A DNA stretch of 64,000 nt from ANME-2 cluster archaeon (lineage in GTDB: Archaea > Halobacteriota > Methanosarcinia > Methanosarcinales > Methanocomedenaceae): contig JAHYIS010000005.1 in assembly GCA_019429385.1 (NCBI GenBank), forward strand, positions 1 through 64,000, written 5' to 3'. The notes beneath the pieces were generated by a model, which made no database searches, was not told where the DNA came from, and worked only from the letters and a program-made list of their open reading frames with translations. This document shows positions 31,491 to 40,333 of the stretch, piece after piece; the stretch's first letter is position 1; each line of letters opens with the position of its first letter. Both the position numbers and the translations under genes were made by a program.

Positions 31491-32617
31491 GATAACACTT
31501 CCTGCATTTTCGAAAAGATCTGGTCTGGTGTTACCAGTTCACCGTCAATCCTTGTGACACGCACCGCCTTATTGGGACATGACTTCAGTACTTCACCATA
31601 GACCTGTCCCAGGTTCATCTCAGGTACCACGAACGTTTTCACTCTACCGGCAATATTTTCAAGATGGAACCTGGGGAAAGGCCACATGGTAATAGGTCTT
31701 AGCATCCCGGCTTTCATTCCCTCTTCTCGCGCCTGGTTCACTGCCTCACGTGCCGACCTGGCAACACTTCCATACGCTACAACACAGATGTCTGCATCCT
31801 CCAGGAGATACTCTTCAATATCTATGATGTCGTGCAGGTTATTCTTGATCTTGTTCGTGATGCTTTTCAGACATTGTTCAACCTCGTCATGGACCAGGGT
31901 AGGAAAACCGGACCTGTCATGGACCATACCGGTCACATGGTAACGATATCCCTGTCCAAATGGGATCAATGGCGTGATCTCCCCGCCAGACAGGATCTCG
32001 TAGGGATGATACCATTCAGGAGGGACCGTGGGTTTTGCCCGGTCTATCACCTCAAAAGGAGGAGGAATCTCGATGTTCTCCCACATGTGGCCTATTATAC
32101 CGTCAATCAGCACTATGACCGGGGTCCGATATTTCTCTGCAAGGTTGAAGGCACGGATTGTCAGGGTATAGCATTCCAGTACAGACTTTGGGCACAGCAC
32201 AATGATGGGGTGGTCTCCATGGGTACCCCAGCGACTCTGCATGACATCACCCTGGCTGGGCCGGGTTGGCATTCCGGTACTGGGTCCCCCCCTCATTACA
32301 TTGACAACCACGCAGGGAACTTCTGCCATGGATGCGAAACCGATGTTCTCCTGCATGAGCGAGAAGCCAGGACCGCTGGTGGCCGTCATGGATTTTACTC
32401 CTGCCAATGAAGCACCTATGATGGCACCCATGCTGGATATTTCGTCTTCCATCTGGATGAAGGTACCGTTCAATTTAGGTAGTTCGGTTGACAGATATTC
32501 GGCAATTTCAGTACTGGGTGTGATAGGGTATCCTGCAAAGAACCGCATTCCTGCCGCAAGCGCACCCATGGCACATGCCTCGTTCCCCTGCAACAATACC
32601 TCATTTCTTTTATTCAT
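31487..32617 (-). CDS. korA: 2-oxoacid:ferredoxin oxidoreductase subunit alpha (KorA)
   Basis: A 376-residue alpha subunit. The N-terminus has LQGNEACAMGALAAGMRFFA and GYPITPSTEIAEYL, characteristic of KorA/VorB/PorA proteins. SGPGFSLMQENIGFASMAE and RGGPSTGMPTRPSQGD follow, with a C-terminal transketolase-like domain (VVAYGSVARSAREAVNQA). It pairs with KorB to bind TPP. The first 8 bp overlap the end of korD. Its family includes 2-oxoglutarate and 2-oxoisovalerate enzymes; gene order favours 2-oxoglutarate. Confidence 0.93.
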   Translation of the reverse strand: MNKRNEVLLQGNEACAMGALAAGMRFFAGYPITPSTEIAEYLSTELPKLNGTFIQMEDEISSMGAIIGASLAGVKSMTATSGPGFSLMQENIGFASMAEVPCVVVNVMRGGPSTGMPTRPSQGDVMQSRWGTHGDHPIIVLCPKSVLECYTLTIRAFNLAEKYRTPVIVLIDGIIGHMWENIEIPPPFEVIDRAKPTVPPEWYHPYEILSGGEITPLIPFGQGYRYHVTGMVHDRSGFPTLVHDEVEQCLKSITNKIKNNLHDIIDIEEYLLEDADICVVAYGSVARSAREAVNQAREEGMKAGMLRPITMWPFPRFHLENIAGRVKTFVVPEMNLGQVYGEVLKSCPNKAVRVTRIDGELVTPDQIFSKMQEVLS

Positions 32618-32843
32618 GCTCTCCCTCCTCTTTCACTTCATGTTTCTCCCTTAACGTTATAGCATAGTCGGGGCAGTGGGCATCACACATACCGCACAGG
32701 ATACAATCCTCGGGCCTGGCTGCATAAGGATAACCGTCCGGGCCCTTTTCAAGTACCTTCCTGGGACAGATGGCTGTGCAGATACCGCACTGCTTGCACC
32801 AGCTTGAGAAAATGTGTATGGGTTCTTCCTTTATTGAATTCAT
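32610..32843 (-). CDS. korD: 2-oxoacid:ferredoxin oxidoreductase delta subunit, 2[4Fe-4S] ferredoxin (KorD)
   Basis: A 77-residue polyferredoxin-type subunit with two classical [4Fe-4S] motifs: CKQCGICTAICP and CILCGMCDAHCP. It passes electrons from the KorAB TPP site to free ferredoxin. It is the first gene of korDABC; the 94-bp gap upstream (32844-32937) contains a TTAAATACTAAAAAA-type promoter stretch on the minus strand near 32900. Confidence 0.92.
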   Translation of the reverse strand: MNSIKEEPIHIFSSWCKQCGICTAICPRKVLEKGPDGYPYAARPEDCILCGMCDAHCPDYAITLREKHEVKEEGEHE

Positions 32844-32937
32844 GTGGAATGCCGCCGATTGATTGGATTATCATATCGTTGAATACTAGTATACTGTGTT
32901 TTTTAGTATTTAACAGTAAATAATGTGAACTCGCAGC

Positions 32938-33801
32938 TTAAATAACAAGCCAGGTGCCTGCAATGACAATGATGATTCCCAGCAGGAGTTGAATGGTTAC
33001 TTTTTCCCCGAGGAATCTTACTGCCAGTAAACTGGAGAAAAGAGGCGTTATCGAACCGAGTGACGTAGCCTGGGCAGTGCCGATATTCGTTAGACTGATA
33101 AAGAACATATAACTGCCCAGCCCCATCCCGAATATCCCACCAAGGGCAAGAATGGCCGAAGACCGTTTATCCAGATTGAAAGCAGCAGCCGGACCTTTGT
33201 CCAGAGAAAAGAGCACAAACATGGCCACCACGGGAATGGGCAGGCTGATAAAAGCCCCCCAGAGAGGGTCAACATAATAAAGACCGGTCCGGCTGGCAAT
33301 GATGGAGAATGCATAACAAATGGCGGCCACAAGAGTGAACAGCATTCCCATCCGGGGATTTTTCTCGCTACCTGAAGCCTTCTCCCTGCTTAGTACCACT
33401 ATACCCAGGACAATAAGGACGGTCCCCATCACCACTCCGGGGCCGATGGCCTCTTTCAAGAGCAGCCAGCTGAGCACCATAGTAAAGAGGGGGAAGGTGA
33501 AGATCAGGGGCAGGACCCTGGATACGGAAGCATATTCCAGTCCACGGAAATACAGGTATCCGCCCAGAAGAAGCCGCAGCAGTCCACCCAGAGAAAGAAA
33601 AAAGAAAGCTATCAAGGGCATAGAATAATCTGACGTGTGAAGAAGTGTGTTTAGCAGGAACATGAACACCATGGCAAATGTTGTCCTGACAAGGATCGCC
33701 GGCATGGCTTTTACGTCCCTGAGCCCTATCTTGTACATAATTGCGGCTATGGACCAGAACACAGCAGCCAGTATGGCTGTTATCTCACCGATACCTATCA
33801 T
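32938..33801 (-). CDS. EamA/DMT-superfamily permease
   Basis: A 287-residue membrane protein from ATG 33801, with ten predicted transmembrane helices in two EamA halves. The repeats begin at MIGIGEITAILAAVFWSIAA and at RMGMLFTLVAAICYAFSIIA. I chose 33801 over the in-frame ATG at 33846 because a TATA box (TTTATATCC, minus strand, 33827-33835) lies about 26 bp upstream. That makes the mRNA leaderless at 33801 and puts the longer N-terminus inside the promoter. DMT permeases move metabolites or drugs; the substrate is unknown. It diverges from the flavodiiron gene. Confidence 0.85.
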   Translation of the reverse strand: MIGIGEITAILAAVFWSIAAIMYKIGLRDVKAMPAILVRTTFAMVFMFLLNTLLHTSDYSMPLIAFFFLSLGGLLRLLLGGYLYFRGLEYASVSRVLPLIFTFPLFTMVLSWLLLKEAIGPGVVMGTVLIVLGIVVLSREKASGSEKNPRMGMLFTLVAAICYAFSIIASRTGLYYVDPLWGAFISLPIPVVAMFVLFSLDKGPAAAFNLDKRSSAILALGGIFGMGLGSYMFFISLTNIGTAQATSLGSITPLFSSLLAVRFLGEKVTIQLLLGIIIVIAGTWLVI

Positions 33802-33962
33802 ATGGTACCGTGATACTCTGGAGAGGATATAAATGTTACAGGGCATCGAATCTTTTTAAGGACTCTACACGTTAGGACTATAAAGGAAAAATGACAAGTA
33901 TAATATCGCAGTTTTATTCCATTCTGGCATGAAATGTGTTACAACATCAAGGAAGTGGGACT

Positions 33963-35147
33963 ATGATAGAAATAAAAGAGAACATATTCTGGACAGGCAT
34001 CAAGGACTGGGAAATTAAGACATTCCACGGTGAGGAGTTATCCACGCACCGCGGCAGTACGTATAACAGCTATCTGATAAAGGACGAAAAGAACGTACTT
34101 GTGGACACGGTCTGGACCCCGTTCAAGGAAGAATACGTAGCCAGGCTTGATGCAGAGTTCGGGCTTGATAACATCGATGCCGTTGTTGTGAACCATTCCG
34201 AATCCGACCATTCGGGAAGCCTGACGCATCTCATGGCGCAGATACCGGATGTTCCTATATACTGTACAAAGAACGGGCATGACATGATCCACCGCCATCA
34301 TCACAAGGACTGGAAGTTCATTGAGGTGAAAACTGGTGACACCTTAAAAACAGGCAAATACGAGCTTGTCTTTGTGGAAGCTCCGATGCTGCACTGGCCT
34401 GACAGCATGTTCACCTATGTCAATGGCGCCAAACTCCTGCTTCCCAATGATGCTTTCGGGCAGCATTATGCCACGTCTGCCATGTATAACGATGAGGTAG
34501 ACCAGTGCGAACTGTTCCAGGAAGCCATCAAGTATTTTGCCAATATCCTGACCCCGTTCAGTTCCCTGGTAAAAAAGAAGATAGACGAGTTCAAGGCAAT
34601 GAACGTTCCTGTAGATATGATAGCACCGAGCCATGGCGTGATATGGCGCAAGGACGCGCTGGACATTGTGGGGAAGTATTACGAATGGGCTGATGCGTAC
34701 CAGGAGGACTTTGTTGTCATTGTCTATGATACCATGTGGAACGGGACAAAATCCATGGCCGAGGCTATCGCTTCCGGTCTGAGGGAGAGCGGTGTGCATT
34801 GCAAGTTGTTCCACCTGGCAAAAAGCGATAAGAACGATGTGATAACAGAGATATTCAAATCAAAAGGTGTCTTGATCGGCTCTCCTACAGTAAACAAAAG
34901 GGTGCTCTCAGATGTGGGTGCTTTGATGGAAACGCTCAGAGGCTTGCGGTTCAAGAAGAAAGCAGGGGCAGCATTTGGCGGATATGGCTGGAGCGGGGAG
35001 TCTGTTGGTGTCATAGAAGAAGGGCTAAAGAATGCCGGTATCGAGGTTGTTGTCCCCGGGATCAAGTTTCGGTATGATCCGACCGTTGATGAACTGGGAG
35101 AATGCAAACAGTTCGGGAAGCAATTCGCTGCGCATCTGAAGAAGTGA
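33963..35147 (+). CDS. fprA: Flavodiiron protein, F420H2 oxidase type (FprA)
   Basis: A 394-residue A-type flavoprotein from ATG 33963, preceded by GGAAGTGGGA. The N-terminal metallo-beta-lactamase domain has the diiron ligands in HSESDHSG (H78, E80, D82, H83). The C-terminal flavodoxin domain has VYDTMWNGTKSMAEAIASGL and GSPTVNKRVLSDV for FMN. In methanogenic archaea FprA reduces O2 to water with F420H2, and related enzymes reduce NO. The remaining 133 bp to the tRNA gene hold no convincing gene. Confidence 0.93.
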   Translation: MIEIKENIFWTGIKDWEIKTFHGEELSTHRGSTYNSYLIKDEKNVLVDTVWTPFKEEYVARLDAEFGLDNIDAVVVNHSESDHSGSLTHLMAQIPDVPIYCTKNGHDMIHRHHHKDWKFIEVKTGDTLKTGKYELVFVEAPMLHWPDSMFTYVNGAKLLLPNDAFGQHYATSAMYNDEVDQCELFQEAIKYFANILTPFSSLVKKKIDEFKAMNVPVDMIAPSHGVIWRKDALDIVGKYYEWADAYQEDFVVIVYDTMWNGTKSMAEAIASGLRESGVHCKLFHLAKSDKNDVITEIFKSKGVLIGSPTVNKRVLSDVGALMETLRGLRFKKKAGAAFGGYGWSGESVGVIEEGLKNAGIEVVVPGIKFRYDPTVDELGECKQFGKQFAAHLKK

Positions 35148-35280
35148 TCGTAGAAATCCGAACAGGCAAGCTGGTGACCTGAATTTCAGGCCGGATGAGT
35201 TTCCTGTGGCACATCTTATGGATAGTATCGCTTCCAATAGCTATGCACAAGAGATAAAAGAATACTAACGAGATTTTACG

Positions 35281-35352
35281 TGGACCCGGCGGGATTCGAA
35301 CCCGCGGCCTTCACGTTGCGAACGTGACGATCTACCCCTGATCTACGAGCCC
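35281..35352 (-). tRNA. tRNA-Ala (anticodon CGC)
   Basis: Read on the minus strand, the 72-nt gene starts GGGCTCG and ends CGGGTCC-A. The acceptor stem includes the G3:U70 pair that identifies alanine tRNA. The anticodon stem TCACG/CGTGA closes the loop TTCGCAA, giving anticodon CGC (reads GCG). The T loop is TTCGAAT. CCA is not encoded and there is no intron. Confidence 0.97.
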
Positions 35353-35419
35353 AAAAAGAACTGTGGGGCACAGATGCCCCGGTGATATAGGTAAATTATT
35401 GTTTTCCCATTGAACGAGC

Positions 35420-35686
35420 TTACAGACGTCCCAGTTCCATAACTGAAACACTCTCTACTTCATCCACTGCCGCAAAAGCTTCTTCCACCTGCTCGGTGCC
35501 GCCTTCGATATCTCCCACAACCACCAGGGCGATAATGGCTTTCAGGCCGAAAGCTATGGGTTCTTCCGAAAAGGTACGAAGTGTCGCTCCTTTGGGTACG
35601 ACCGCTTCCAGTCTTGCCTTCAATGCTTCCAGGTCGGTCTCCACGCCCGCAGGCATAATCTTGATCTTAGCTGCTACATCACCCAT
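35420..35686 (-). CDS. Translation elongation factor EF-1 beta
   Basis: An 88-residue protein of the archaeal EF-1-beta family, the guanine-nucleotide exchange factor for EF-1-alpha. It begins VAAKIKIMPAGVETDLEAL and has PIAFGLKAIIALVVVGD and EEAFAAVDEVESVSVMEL, the conserved ferredoxin-like core. The length is typical. It lies 9 bp downstream of a small zinc-ribbon gene that accompanies it in many archaea. Confidence 0.95.
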   Translation of the reverse strand: MGDVAAKIKIMPAGVETDLEALKARLEAVVPKGATLRTFSEEPIAFGLKAIIALVVVGDIEGGTEQVEEAFAAVDEVESVSVMELGRL

Positions 35687-35695
35687 ATTTTCGCC

Positions 35696-35863
35696 TCAGG
35701 GTCCCTGGAATTCGCATTTCGGACAGGTATAGGGGTTGGTCTGGTGCCGGCACATTACGCACCTGCCGAGTTCTCTTCCGCATGAGGGGCAGGGGAATCG
35801 GACGTATCCTTTTTCTATGAGTTTGACTCCGCATGATATACAGTATTCTGCTTTTTGTGTCAT
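35696..35863 (-). CDS. HVO_2753-type small zinc-finger protein
   Basis: A 55-residue protein starting [12 protein letters not shown] with four CxxC pairs (C8/C11, C25/C28, C35/C38, C47/C50), ending CEFQGP. It resembles the archaeal zinc-ribbon family typified by HVO_2753, thought to bind RNA and nearly always encoded beside EF-1-beta, as here. AAGGAG lies 9 nt before the ATG. It is short and easily missed in annotation. Confidence 0.88.
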   Translation of the reverse strand: MTQKAEYCISCGVKLIEKGYVRFPCPSCGRELGRCVMCRHQTNPYTCPKCEFQGP

Positions 35864-35913
35864 CTTGTATTCTCCTTCTTTCGAGGTTTCGGTATTAGTA
35901 TGATTATTCGGAC

Positions 35914-36558
35914 TTAAATCTTGTTCTCTCCGAGAATCTGGGTGCCAGCGTTGACGTCACCCTCCATGGCAGCCAGTACACGCTCGGGATACCTGCCGTT
36001 GACCACCATGCAGTCCATCCTGTATCGCACCAGGTAGGCAGGTAATCCCCGGTCCACGCAGGTCTCCTCACCATCCAGGTCACCGGCGTAGATCTGTCGC
36101 ACCAGTTCCCCCCCCAGGTAGATGCCGTCCACGTCAGTTGCCTTTACCAGCCGTGCCCCTGTTTTCCGGGCGACCCATGCCGATATGGTATCCGAGGTCA
36201 CGTCCCAGGAATGCGCCAGTCCGCTGTCGTCCTGCAGCAGCAGCCTGTATGGCAGAAAGATGTTTACGCCTGGCTCTGGCGGGTCCAGGGTGGTGGTGAG
36301 CGGGCAGCCTGACCGGTCAGCAAGGAAGTAGGCATATTGTTCCATGGCCAGTACTGCCATCCAGTGTGCGGCATCCTCGCCGGTGCCTGATGTCTGCTGG
36401 AATGTCCTGACGGTGTCGGCAAATATACCGCCTCCGGGTACGATGAGGACCGGTATGTGCTTTTGCCTGGCCCGGTCATTTATCTGCCTGATGAGGTGGG
36501 GCGCGCAGTCTTTCAGGCTGCCGCCGAGTTTTATCACTGCTCCGGGGGTATCGGTCAT
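35914..36558 (-). CDS. mfnE: Amino-acid-kinase-family protein, MfnE-like (methanofuran biosynthesis)
   Basis: A 214-residue small member of the amino acid kinase fold: [10 protein letters not shown] at the N-terminus, [12 protein letters not shown], and [16 protein letters not shown] for the ATP/substrate lid. In methanogens this short form is MfnE, which phosphorylates [5-(aminomethyl)furan-3-yl]methyl phosphate on the way to methanofuran, the C1 carrier. The assignment is from size and motifs. TATATAA (minus strand, 36584-36590) about 28 bp upstream of the ATG suggests a leaderless mRNA. A G-rich quadruplex-like block lies between the two. Confidence 0.82.
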   Translation of the reverse strand: MTDTPGAVIKLGGSLKDCAPHLIRQINDRARQKHIPVLIVPGGGIFADTVRTFQQTSGTGEDAAHWMAVLAMEQYAYFLADRSGCPLTTTLDPPEPGVNIFLPYRLLLQDDSGLAHSWDVTSDTISAWVARKTGARLVKATDVDGIYLGGELVRQIYAGDLDGEETCVDRGLPAYLVRYRMDCMVVNGRYPERVLAAMEGDVNAGTQILGENKI

Positions 36559-36743
36559 TATCAGGGTTATGGGTGGGCTGGGTTATATATTCTGTTTTTT
36601 TGGATTTTTGGGGGGAATGGGTTGAGGTTGGGTGGGGATTCGTAAGGTATATGTTTCAGTTAATAAAAGGAATAAGAGGCAGAGTGCCTGGGAAGATATT
36701 TCTCCTTTGGAAGGTTTGATGGGAGATTTTCTTTGGGCCATAA

Positions 36744-37667
36744 TCAACGACGATATTCACCAATATATTCCTTAACAGCTCGTTTTGAAGAGAACCATTT
36801 TTTCCCCAATTTTACAGCATCGAGAGCTCCTTGCCTCGCCCTTAAACTCAGATATTCCTGAGAATAGGGAGTTTCATGAGCAAGTTCCTTTAAAGGTATC
36901 AATTCCTCCTCCTCCCCAAAAATAGAAAGTAACAGGGTAAAACTTTCATCAATGGCTTTCGCTATGAAATTTGCAAAAGGACCCGGATTTCCAGCATCGG
37001 CAGCTTTTAAGTATCGATAATATTTCGTTCTATCCTCAGTTTTGATGACGATGGGAGAATACCCAAGACCAATTAAATACAGGTTCGTCAACAACCGGGC
37101 GACTCTCCCATTCCCATCAATGAAAGGATGGATCTCCACGAATCTGTGATGCAGGAATGCAGAGGTTTCAATAGGATTCTTTTCGCTTTTCTCGATGTTT
37201 TCAATAAGTACATCCATTAATTGTACAACTTTTGACCAGTCGGAAGGTGTTTTTTTCGCACCGGTTATTCTCACGTTCTTTGTCCGGTATCTACCTGCTT
37301 CTTCCAATATACCTGCAGTGACTATTTCATGAATTTTCTGTATGGTAATGTGGTCAATCTTTTTCTTTTTTCCCACTATCTTTTCGATATAATCAAATGC
37401 TTTGGCGTTATTGGTGGTCTCAAGATGTTCCCCTAATGACTTTCCACCAACGGTAATCCCCTCTTCGAGAACCAGTTTCGTCTCAGAGAGGGTCAGTGTA
37501 TTCCCTTCAATAGCATTTGAATGATATGTGTGTAGCAATCGCATCTCTTCATTGAGCTTTTTGAGAGAATCACCAGGAAGCGGTCGAATTGAATCCAGTT
37601 TTTTTTTCTTTTCAAGTATTCTCGAAAGTAGCTTTTCATGAATTACGCATGTATCGGTATCTGGCAT
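36744..37667 (-). CDS. Fic-domain protein with N-terminal inhibitory helix and C-terminal winged helix
   Basis: A 307-residue Fic protein. The catalytic loop is HPFIDGNGR (H180-R188), which matches the active consensus for AMP transfer. Upstream, SNAIEGN (S50-N56) fits the (S/T)xxxE(G/N) inhibitory motif with E54, marking a class II, self-inhibited Fic. The C-terminal ~65 residues look like a winged helix (YSQEYLSLRARQGALDAVKL). This architecture is widespread in bacteria and archaea; the target protein is unknown. The start faces a divergent promoter region with two palindromes that could be its own operator. Confidence 0.9.
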   Translation of the reverse strand: MPDTDTCVIHEKLLSRILEKKKKLDSIRPLPGDSLKKLNEEMRLLHTYHSNAIEGNTLTLSETKLVLEEGITVGGKSLGEHLETTNNAKAFDYIEKIVGKKKKIDHITIQKIHEIVTAGILEEAGRYRTKNVRITGAKKTPSDWSKVVQLMDVLIENIEKSEKNPIETSAFLHHRFVEIHPFIDGNGRVARLLTNLYLIGLGYSPIVIKTEDRTKYYRYLKAADAGNPGPFANFIAKAIDESFTLLLSIFGEEEELIPLKELAHETPYSQEYLSLRARQGALDAVKLGKKWFSSKRAVKEYIGEYRR

Positions 37668-37679
37668 AATTAATTATAT

Positions 37680-37701
37680 CCGATATATACCTACATATCG
37701 G
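37680..37701. promoter_or_regulatory. Operator-like palindrome IR1 (CCGATAT-N8-ATATCGG)
   Basis: A perfect 7-bp inverted repeat with an 8-nt spacer, 13 bp upstream of the Fic start codon and about 100 bp upstream of the cysteine desulfurase start. It shares the half-site CCGATA/TATCGG with IR2 at 37724-37741. A further TATCGG occurs at 37652-37657 in the Fic coding start. Arrangement between divergent genes suggests a repressor site. Confidence 0.6.
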
Positions 37702-37723
37702 TATCGCTTAAATGTTAAAAATT

Positions 37724-37741
37724 CCGATACATTATTATCGG
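37724..37741. promoter_or_regulatory. Operator-like palindrome IR2 (CCGATA-N6-TATCGG)
   Basis: A perfect 6-bp inverted repeat with a 6-nt spacer, using the same half-site as IR1 and placed 44 bp from it centre to centre (about four helical turns). A TATA-like ACTATATTT follows at 37759-37767 for the rightward gene. Confidence 0.6.
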
Positions 37742-37798
37742 CATTCCAGGCAAAATTGCGCAACTATATTTCTCATGAAAACCCTTTACCATTCACCA

Positions 37799-38980
37799 AT
37801 GTTCGACCCCGCAGACATCAGAAAAGACTTCCCTGTCCTGAAAGAATATGTATACCTCGACAGCGCAGCCACCACCCAGACCCCGCGCCAGGTCGTGGAG
37901 GCCATGTGCGATTATTTCTACAAGTACGCAGCCAACCACGGCCGAGGTGCACACCGCCTTGCCAGGGAGACCACTAACCATTACGAGGATGCCCGGGAGG
38001 CAGTAGCCGGATTCCTGGGCGGGGAATACGAACATACCATATTCACCCGCAACACAACCGAGAGCATCAACATGGTGGCGCTGGGACTGGACTGGGAAGC
38101 AGGCGACCATGTGGTCACCACCCTCGTGGAGCACCATTCGAATCTGCTGCCCTGGCTCAGGTTAAAGGAAAAAGGTGTGGAAGTAACAGTCGTGGCACCC
38201 GACCCCAGGGGAACGGTCGACCCCCGTGACATTGACCGTGCCATCACTGACAGGACGAAACTGGTAGCAGTCACCCATGTTTCAAACGTATTCGGCTCTC
38301 ACATGGATGTAAAAGAAATAACACGTATCGCTCACCGCAACGGCTGCATGTCGCTGGTGGATGCAGCCCAGAGCGTGGGGCACATGCCCTTTGATGTAGC
38401 GGACATTGATTGTGATTTTCTGGCAGTTCCCGGCCACAAGGGTATGCTGGGACCGCAGGGAACAGGCGTGCTGTACCTGAAGGACACCGATTCCATCAGA
38501 CCCACGTACCTGGGTGGCGGCACAGTATATGCCGTGACTGAAGACGGGTACAAACTGGAGAAAGCGCCTGGCCGGTTCGAGGCAGGAACGCCCAACATCC
38601 CGGGTGTTATCGGACTGGGCAGGGGCGTGGAGTATGTAAAAGCACTGGGGGTTGGGGATATCCAGCGGCACGAGGAACAGCTGGCCAGGGATGCAGCCAG
38701 GCGGCTGTCTGAGATCGACAAGGTGGAAGTATATGGACCATCTGATAGGGCTGCCGTAGTGCCGTTCAACGTGGTGGGATTGAACCCCCATGACGTAGCC
38801 ATGATACTGGATGAAACGAAAAAGATATGCGTGCGCAGCGGGCATCATTGTGCCATTCCAAGCATCACCCTGCTCAAGGTGGAAGGTACGGTCAGGGCAT
38901 CCTTTGGTGCATACAACCTGCCCGGAGAAGTGGACCTGCTGGTGGATACCGTGGAACAGATAGCAACCACCCTGACATGA
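37799..38980 (+). CDS. Cysteine desulfurase (SufS/CsdA type, PLP-dependent)
   Basis: A 393-residue aminotransferase class V enzyme. ATG 37799 (MFDPADIRKDFPVL) is chosen over in-frame ATGs at 37775 and 37712 because it matches the usual family start; 37712 would also place coding sequence over the operator. The PLP lysine is K214 in PGHKGMLGPQGTG. The persulfide cysteine is C351 in RSGHHCAIP, and the N-terminal YLDSAATTQTP is conserved. It takes sulfur from cysteine for Fe-S cluster or tRNA thiolation pathways. SufBC genes are not adjacent. Its stop overlaps the ribosome site of the next gene. Confidence 0.92.
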   Translation: MFDPADIRKDFPVLKEYVYLDSAATTQTPRQVVEAMCDYFYKYAANHGRGAHRLARETTNHYEDAREAVAGFLGGEYEHTIFTRNTTESINMVALGLDWEAGDHVVTTLVEHHSNLLPWLRLKEKGVEVTVVAPDPRGTVDPRDIDRAITDRTKLVAVTHVSNVFGSHMDVKEITRIAHRNGCMSLVDAAQSVGHMPFDVADIDCDFLAVPGHKGMLGPQGTGVLYLKDTDSIRPTYLGGGTVYAVTEDGYKLEKAPGRFEAGTPNIPGVIGLGRGVEYVKALGVGDIQRHEEQLARDAARRLSEIDKVEVYGPSDRAAVVPFNVVGLNPHDVAMILDETKKICVRSGHHCAIPSITLLKVEGTVRASFGAYNLPGEVDLLVDTVEQIATTLT

Positions 38981-38991
38981 GAGGTGAACGC

Positions 38992-39747
38992 ATGAATGTC
39001 ACATTGCTGGGAACCGGTGTAGCAATACCCCAAAAGGACAGGGTCCAGTCAGGGCTGGTAGTGGAAGCCGGAGCACATAACGGAAACAGTCCCGTGTTAT
39101 TTGACTGCGGCTGCGGGGTGCTGCAGCGTATATGTGAAAGCGGGTATAAGCATACCGATATCACCAATGTGTTCCTGTCCCACCTGCACCTGGACCACTG
39201 CGGTGATGTGCTGGCACTGCTCAAGGCTAACTGGCTCTGTGAAGTCACTACGATGGACCTGTGGGGTCCTGTCGGAACCGTTGAGTGGATGAACGGCCTG
39301 CTGGCAGTCTATCCGTACATGCAGGATAAGGTGGATATCACGATAACTGAACTTATTCCTGGCACGGTCGTTACGGCACAGGGACTGGAAGTGGAGTGTG
39401 TACGCACGGTCCATGCCCTGCCTTCGCTGGGTTTCAAAGTAACATCAAGCAGTAAAACCATACTGTATTCAGGTGACACCGAACCGGTAGATGAAATCGT
39501 AAAAGCATCCGACGGCATTGACCTGCTCATTCATGAGTGCTCATTTCCGGATACCTTTGATGTTACCAACCACACTACCCCGGGCAAGCTGGCAAAAATG
39601 CTCAGGGGAACTTCACCGGGGCGGATAGTGCTTACCCATCTGTATCCACAGACCATTGGGTTTGAAGCCGGCATGGTGAAGGTGTTAGCAGAAGCATGCG
39701 GGTGTCCTGTTGAGATAGGATACGACTTTCAGGCTATAGAAATATGA
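38992..39747 (+). CDS. Metallo-beta-lactamase-fold hydrolase (RNase Z-like)
   Basis: A 251-residue MBL-fold protein from ATG 38992, with GAGGTGA starting at the desulfurase stop. The zinc motif is HLHLDH (H64-H69); further ligands are likely in VRTVHALPSLGFKV, YSGDT and LTHLYPQ. It has the compact layout of RNase Z-like/PhnP-like hydrolases but no clear exosite arm, so the substrate (RNA, cyclic phosphate or other ester) is open. Coupling to the cysteine desulfurase suggests a shared pathway or only shared expression. Confidence 0.82.
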   Translation: MNVTLLGTGVAIPQKDRVQSGLVVEAGAHNGNSPVLFDCGCGVLQRICESGYKHTDITNVFLSHLHLDHCGDVLALLKANWLCEVTTMDLWGPVGTVEWMNGLLAVYPYMQDKVDITITELIPGTVVTAQGLEVECVRTVHALPSLGFKVTSSSKTILYSGDTEPVDEIVKASDGIDLLIHECSFPDTFDVTNHTTPGKLAKMLRGTSPGRIVLTHLYPQTIGFEAGMVKVLAEACGCPVEIGYDFQAIEI

Positions 39748-39882
39748 AATAAATGTATAGTACCATCTGTTGTTATGGTTCTCAACTCCTGGAGAAATAG
39801 ATAACGTTAGAGGAAATTCATTTTTCATCCCAATGCATGTAAAATCGTTATGTTTATATTTAACAAGATTCGTTTTGCTGAT

Positions 39883-40320
39883 ATGCAACTTCAAGGGAGA
39901 TTCAAGCAGCTCACTGAAAGTAAAGTAAATCGTATTAATGACTTGGTTTTCAAGTATCAGAAACTCAAAAAGAAAATAGGGAAAAATGCAGTTCTGGACA
40001 AATTAAAAATGAATATCCGGCACATACCATCCGAAGAAGAGCAGGTTTTTCGGGCGGCAGAAGTTGTTTTTGAGATTAATGCCGGCGTGGATGTCCCGTA
40101 TCTGGAAGTACTCAGAAAGGTCATCTGTCTGACCGGCCTTTCTGAAGCAAAAGTCGAAGCGATGTTACAGGATGCCCTTGAAAAACTTGATCTTGAGACG
40201 GGAATAATGAGCGATGATGAGATGAAAACAGCAGTGTGCATCAAAAAAGACGATGTTTTGGATATATATTGTGATGTACTATTAAAAAGGCGCTTTAATA
40301 AACGTATGACCGAGAAATAA
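39883..40320 (+). CDS. Unknown helical protein, possible relative of the 28617-28907 gene
   Basis: A 145-residue soluble, mostly helical, basic-then-acidic protein. ATG 39883 (MQLQGRFKQLTES) is preferred over the in-frame ATG at 39850, because a TATA box (TTTATATTTA, 39851-39860) lies about 25 bp upstream and would make the mRNA leaderless there. The middle part resembles the small protein encoded at 28617-28907 (VVFEIN/VVLELN and VICLTGLSE/ISCLTNLDK). No known domain recognised. It is followed after 13 bp by the next gene, so the pair is probably an operon. Confidence 0.6.
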   Translation: MQLQGRFKQLTESKVNRINDLVFKYQKLKKKIGKNAVLDKLKMNIRHIPSEEEQVFRAAEVVFEINAGVDVPYLEVLRKVICLTGLSEAKVEAMLQDALEKLDLETGIMSDDEMKTAVCIKKDDVLDIYCDVLLKRRFNKRMTEK

Positions 40321-40333
40321 ATAGTAAAGAACG

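Noticed and set aside
35148-35280. Reading stretch of about 40 codons after fprA ending QEIKEY
   Set aside because: No start codon with a ribosome site and no known motif. It could be a relic but cannot be supported.
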